Shown one piece after another: positions 61,899 through 64,000 of a stretch of DNA of 64,000 nt. The stretch is from positions 78,132 through 142,131 of the forward strand of contig NZ_JAAVTA010000006.1 in assembly GCF_012102705.1 (NCBI RefSeq). Direction: 5' to 3'. The position numbers and the translations under genes were made by a program. Source of the DNA: Haematospirillum sp. H1815. GTDB lineage: Bacteria > Pseudomonadota > Alphaproteobacteria > Rhodospirillales > Rhodospirillaceae. The notes under the pieces were generated by a model, which searched no databases, was not told the DNA's origin, and saw only the letters and a program-made list of their open reading frames with translations. Position 1 is the first letter of the stretch. Every line of letters begins with the position of its first letter.

Positions 61899-62849
61899 AT
61901 GAGCAATGCACGACATATGGCTGGCGATATGCCGGTCAACGGGTGGATAGACCGCGCGGTTCCGGTATCCCTGCGTCCGTTCCTGAAGCTGTTGCGGCTG
62001 GATCGTCCGGTTGGCAGCTGGCTCTTGCTGTTTCCCTGCTGGTGGTCCCTGGTTCTGGGGGCTGTCGCGGTGGATGTCCGCTTGCAGGACTGTATCCCTT
62101 CAGCGCTGCTGTTCTGGGTGGGGGCCGTTTTGATGCGTGGTGCAGGGTGTGCGATCAACGATGTTCTCGACCGCGACATTGATCGCCTGGTGGAGCGTAC
62201 CCGCTCCCGTCCCTTGGCGTCCGGTGCTGTTTCCGTGCGGGCTGCGTTGATCCTGATCGGACTGGTCATGCTGGCCGGCCTGTTGATTCTTGTGTCCTTC
62301 AACACGGCCACGATTCTTCTGGGTCTGGCGTCGGTGCCTATGTTCCTGATCTACCCGTTGATGAAGCGCCTGACCATGTGGCCACAGGTATGGCTGGGCC
62401 TGACGTTCAGCTGGGGTGCGCTTCTCGGGTGGACTGCGGTGACCGGTGTCCCGGGGTGGTCCATGCTTGCCCTGTATGGTGGTGCCTTCTTCTGGGTTCT
62501 GGGGTATGACACAATCTATGCCCACCAGGACCGGGATGATGATCGTATGGTCGGAATCGGCTCCTCGGCGCTTGCGTTGGGGGAAAGGACAAAGCCGGCC
62601 GTTGCCGTGTTCTATGGTATGGCGCTGTTCCTTTTCACCCTTTCTGCCGCCCTTGCCGGGGTATCATGGCTGTTCTACCCTTGTCTTGTTCCGGCCCTGT
62701 GGCACGCGGCGCGTCAGGTTCATAAACTCGACATTGATGATCCGTCAGGTTGTCTGGCTGTGTTCCAGTCAAACCGGGAATTCGGATGGCTTGTTCTGGG
62801 GGCTTGTCTTGCCGGCCATCTGTCTATCACAATTCCGGGATCAGGCTGA
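61899..62849 (+). CDS. ubiA: 4-hydroxybenzoate polyprenyltransferase UbiA
   Basis: UbiA prenylates 4-hydroxybenzoate in ubiquinone biosynthesis within the inner membrane. The 316-residue protein has about eight membrane helices and the two Asp-rich motifs that bind Mg-diphosphate: NDVLDRDIDRLVERTRSRPLASG and YDTIYAHQDRDDDRMVGIGSSAL. LLRLDRPVGSWLLLFPCWW begins the family domain. It complements coq7 (12.8 kb) in the same pathway although the two are distant. Confidence 0.96.
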   Translation: MSNARHMAGDMPVNGWIDRAVPVSLRPFLKLLRLDRPVGSWLLLFPCWWSLVLGAVAVDVRLQDCIPSALLFWVGAVLMRGAGCAINDVLDRDIDRLVERTRSRPLASGAVSVRAALILIGLVMLAGLLILVSFNTATILLGLASVPMFLIYPLMKRLTMWPQVWLGLTFSWGALLGWTAVTGVPGWSMLALYGGAFFWVLGYDTIYAHQDRDDDRMVGIGSSALALGERTKPAVAVFYGMALFLFTLSAALAGVSWLFYPCLVPALWHAARQVHKLDIDDPSGCLAVFQSNREFGWLVLGACLAGHLSITIPGSG

Positions 62850-63150
62850 GCCATACACCGGGTCTTGCCGTTGCGGACATACGGGAACCCCCTTTGCGGC
62901 CAATGGCCCGGCCCTGCAATCTTTTACGGCACAAACAGTAAGAACAGGTGGACACGACTATTCTCTCCTGTGTGTCCACGGGGCAGAGGCAGTGTTACGA
63001 TCAGGGTCTGTGGTAGGGAATTGATACTATTCCGCCTTGTCCGGATCTGTGGTCTTCTTCCGGGGATGGCGTGGGCAAACTGGCTTTGCGGGCGTTTTTT
63101 GCTTCCCGCTCCCGTTCGTGCGGGTGTCATGTCAGGACAGGAGAACAGGA
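62850..63150 (+). other. Intergenic region between ubiA and the dCache receptor, with one stem-loop
   Basis: About 300 bases without a supported gene. GTGGACAC (62948-62955) and GTGTCCAC (62972-62979) form an eight-base hairpin with a 16-base loop but no T tract follows. No sigma-28-type chemotaxis promoter was recognised. Confidence 0.4.
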
Positions 63151-64000
63151 ATGCAGGCCGATCAGGATATCAGACCCGACGAGGCGGGCGAGAAGGCCCC
63201 GGCTGCATCTGCTACCAAGAGCATGATGAGCAAGATCCTGTCGATTGCTATCGGCACGGTCATTGCGGTCTTTGTGGCGTATTCCCTGTACAGTGATTTC
63301 TATCAGCGCTCGGCAATTCGCAAGGGCATAGAATCCGATCTGCACCATATGGGTGATATTACTGCCGAGAATATCAGCAACTGGCTCACAGCGCGGCTGC
63401 TGTTGACCCGGTTGGCTGCAGATGGAATTGCCCGTACCGATGCCAGCCCTGCCGCCGTAAGCACCGAGCTGGGTCGGGAGACGCTGATGAAAAGTTTTCA
63501 CGCTTCCTATCTGGGCGATATCAACGGCATTTTTACTCAGCAGCCCCCAGCCACCAGTCTTCCTGCTGGGTATGATCCGCGCAAGCGTCCCTGGTACAAA
63601 CAGGCTGAAGCGGCAAAGGGGCCCGTGATTACGCCTCCCTACAAGTCGGCATCTACACCGGACCTGAATATTACCATCGCCGTTCCTATTTATCAGAATG
63701 GTGCCCTGGTCGGGGTTGTGGGGAGTGACTTCTTGGTCGGTAACCTTGCCCGCATGATCGGGGAAATTACCTTTGGCGGGATGGGGCGTGCGTTTCTGGT
63801 CGACAAGGCCGGCACCATCCTGATCCACCCCGATCCCGATGTGGTCACCAAGAAGATGGCTGACGTTTACCCAGCCCAGACGCCCACCATCACGCGGGAG
63901 GTGGTGACGGCTTCCGATGGTGGCCACACGGAGCTGATGACGTTTGTTCCGGTCAGTGACCTCCCCGGGGTGGAATGGTTCCTGGTGGTCAGCGTGGACG
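63151..64000 (+). CDS. dCache-domain sensor, probably a chemoreceptor (5' part, runs off the window)
   Basis: The frame from ATG 63151 (AGGAGAACAGGA upstream) stays open to the last base. It shows a cytoplasmic tail, a membrane helix near residues 28-50 (ILSIAIGTVIAVFVAYSLYSDF) and a periplasmic double-Cache sensor. The sensor has the Cache signature YDPRKRPWYKQA, then NITIAVPIYQNGALVGVVGSDF and GRAFLVDKAGTILIHPDPD. This front end is typical of methyl-accepting chemotaxis proteins for small ligands such as amino or organic acids, but it also occurs in GGDEF enzymes and kinases; the output domain lies outside. Confidence 0.82.
   Translation, partial: MQADQDIRPDEAGEKAPAASATKSMMSKILSIAIGTVIAVFVAYSLYSDFYQRSAIRKGIESDLHHMGDITAENISNWLTARLLLTRLAADGIARTDASPAAVSTELGRETLMKSFHASYLGDINGIFTQQPPATSLPAGYDPRKRPWYKQAEAAKGPVITPPYKSASTPDLNITIAVPIYQNGALVGVVGSDFLVGNLARMIGEITFGGMGRAFLVDKAGTILIHPDPDVVTKKMADVYPAQTPTITREVVTASDGGHTELMTFVPVSDLPGVEWFLVVSVD

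Noticed and set aside
62865..63296. Plus-strand frame of 143 codons after ubiA
   Set aside because: It overlaps the start of the well supported dCache receptor in another frame and has no recognisable domain.

Overview
The window looks like a chromosomal segment of a GC-rich alphaproteobacterium, most probably a Rhodospirillales member. The pointers are the queA-tgt-queF, dapD-dapE, ccoNOQP-ccoGHIS-fnr and rpmH-rnpA-yidD-yidC-engB arrangements, a plant-type glutamate-cysteine ligase, a COQ7-type hydroxylase and a 44-residue L34. No species call is made.

Layout. 1-4.35 kb: partial EamA transporter, DjlA-like co-chaperone, ProX-type tRNA editing protein and a translationally coupled queuosine operon (queA-tgt-queF). 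4.35-11.0 kb: RTX locus A with two secreted calcium-binding repeat proteins (1578 and 435 aa). 11.0-25.75 kb: housekeeping block with purU, tRNA-Leu(CAA), dsbB-coq7, a nucleoside-gate membrane protein, purD, xseA, a hydrolase, a GT4/GT9 glycosyltransferase pair, thrS-infC, an epimerase-like protein and a TPR lipoprotein-like or periplasmic protein. 25.75-35.7 kb: RTX locus B with a 1662-aa serralysin-type metalloprotease, two more RTX proteins (581 and 721 aa) and an 83-aa unknown protein. 35.7-45.8 kb: dapD-dapE-membrane protein, a PAS-GAF-GGDEF diguanylate cyclase, an SH3-domain protein, a HAD phosphatase, and the engB-yidC-yidD-rnpA-rpmH group. 46-55.6 kb: complete cbb3 oxidase structural and assembly clusters, ending in an FNR regulator whose recognition residues match a perfect FNR box in front of ccoN. 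55.7-64 kb: panB-panC, a chemoreceptor, gshA, rsmE, ubiA and the 5' part of a dCache sensor/chemoreceptor.

The accessory signal is the RTX family. Five proteins in two separated loci carry 18 copies of a roughly 90-residue module resembling the C-terminal domain of serralysins, marked by a F-S-G-x-x-P-x-x-H-(A/S)-(L/V)-W-Y core. The modules alternate with glycine/aspartate nonapeptide arrays. Every one of the five ends in an acidic residue plus hydrophobic residues, as type I secretion substrates do, yet no type I secretion genes lie in the window. Only one member has a catalytic domain (HEIGHALGLKH zinc site). The others look like non-enzymatic secreted or surface proteins that multiplied the serralysin tail. 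AT-rich intergenic stretches, individual terminators, a candidate operator and a small leader frame surround them.

The oxidase block suggests growth at low oxygen: FNR (54854-55591) probably activates ccoNOQP from the box at 46241-46254, while ccoGHIS insert copper and haem.
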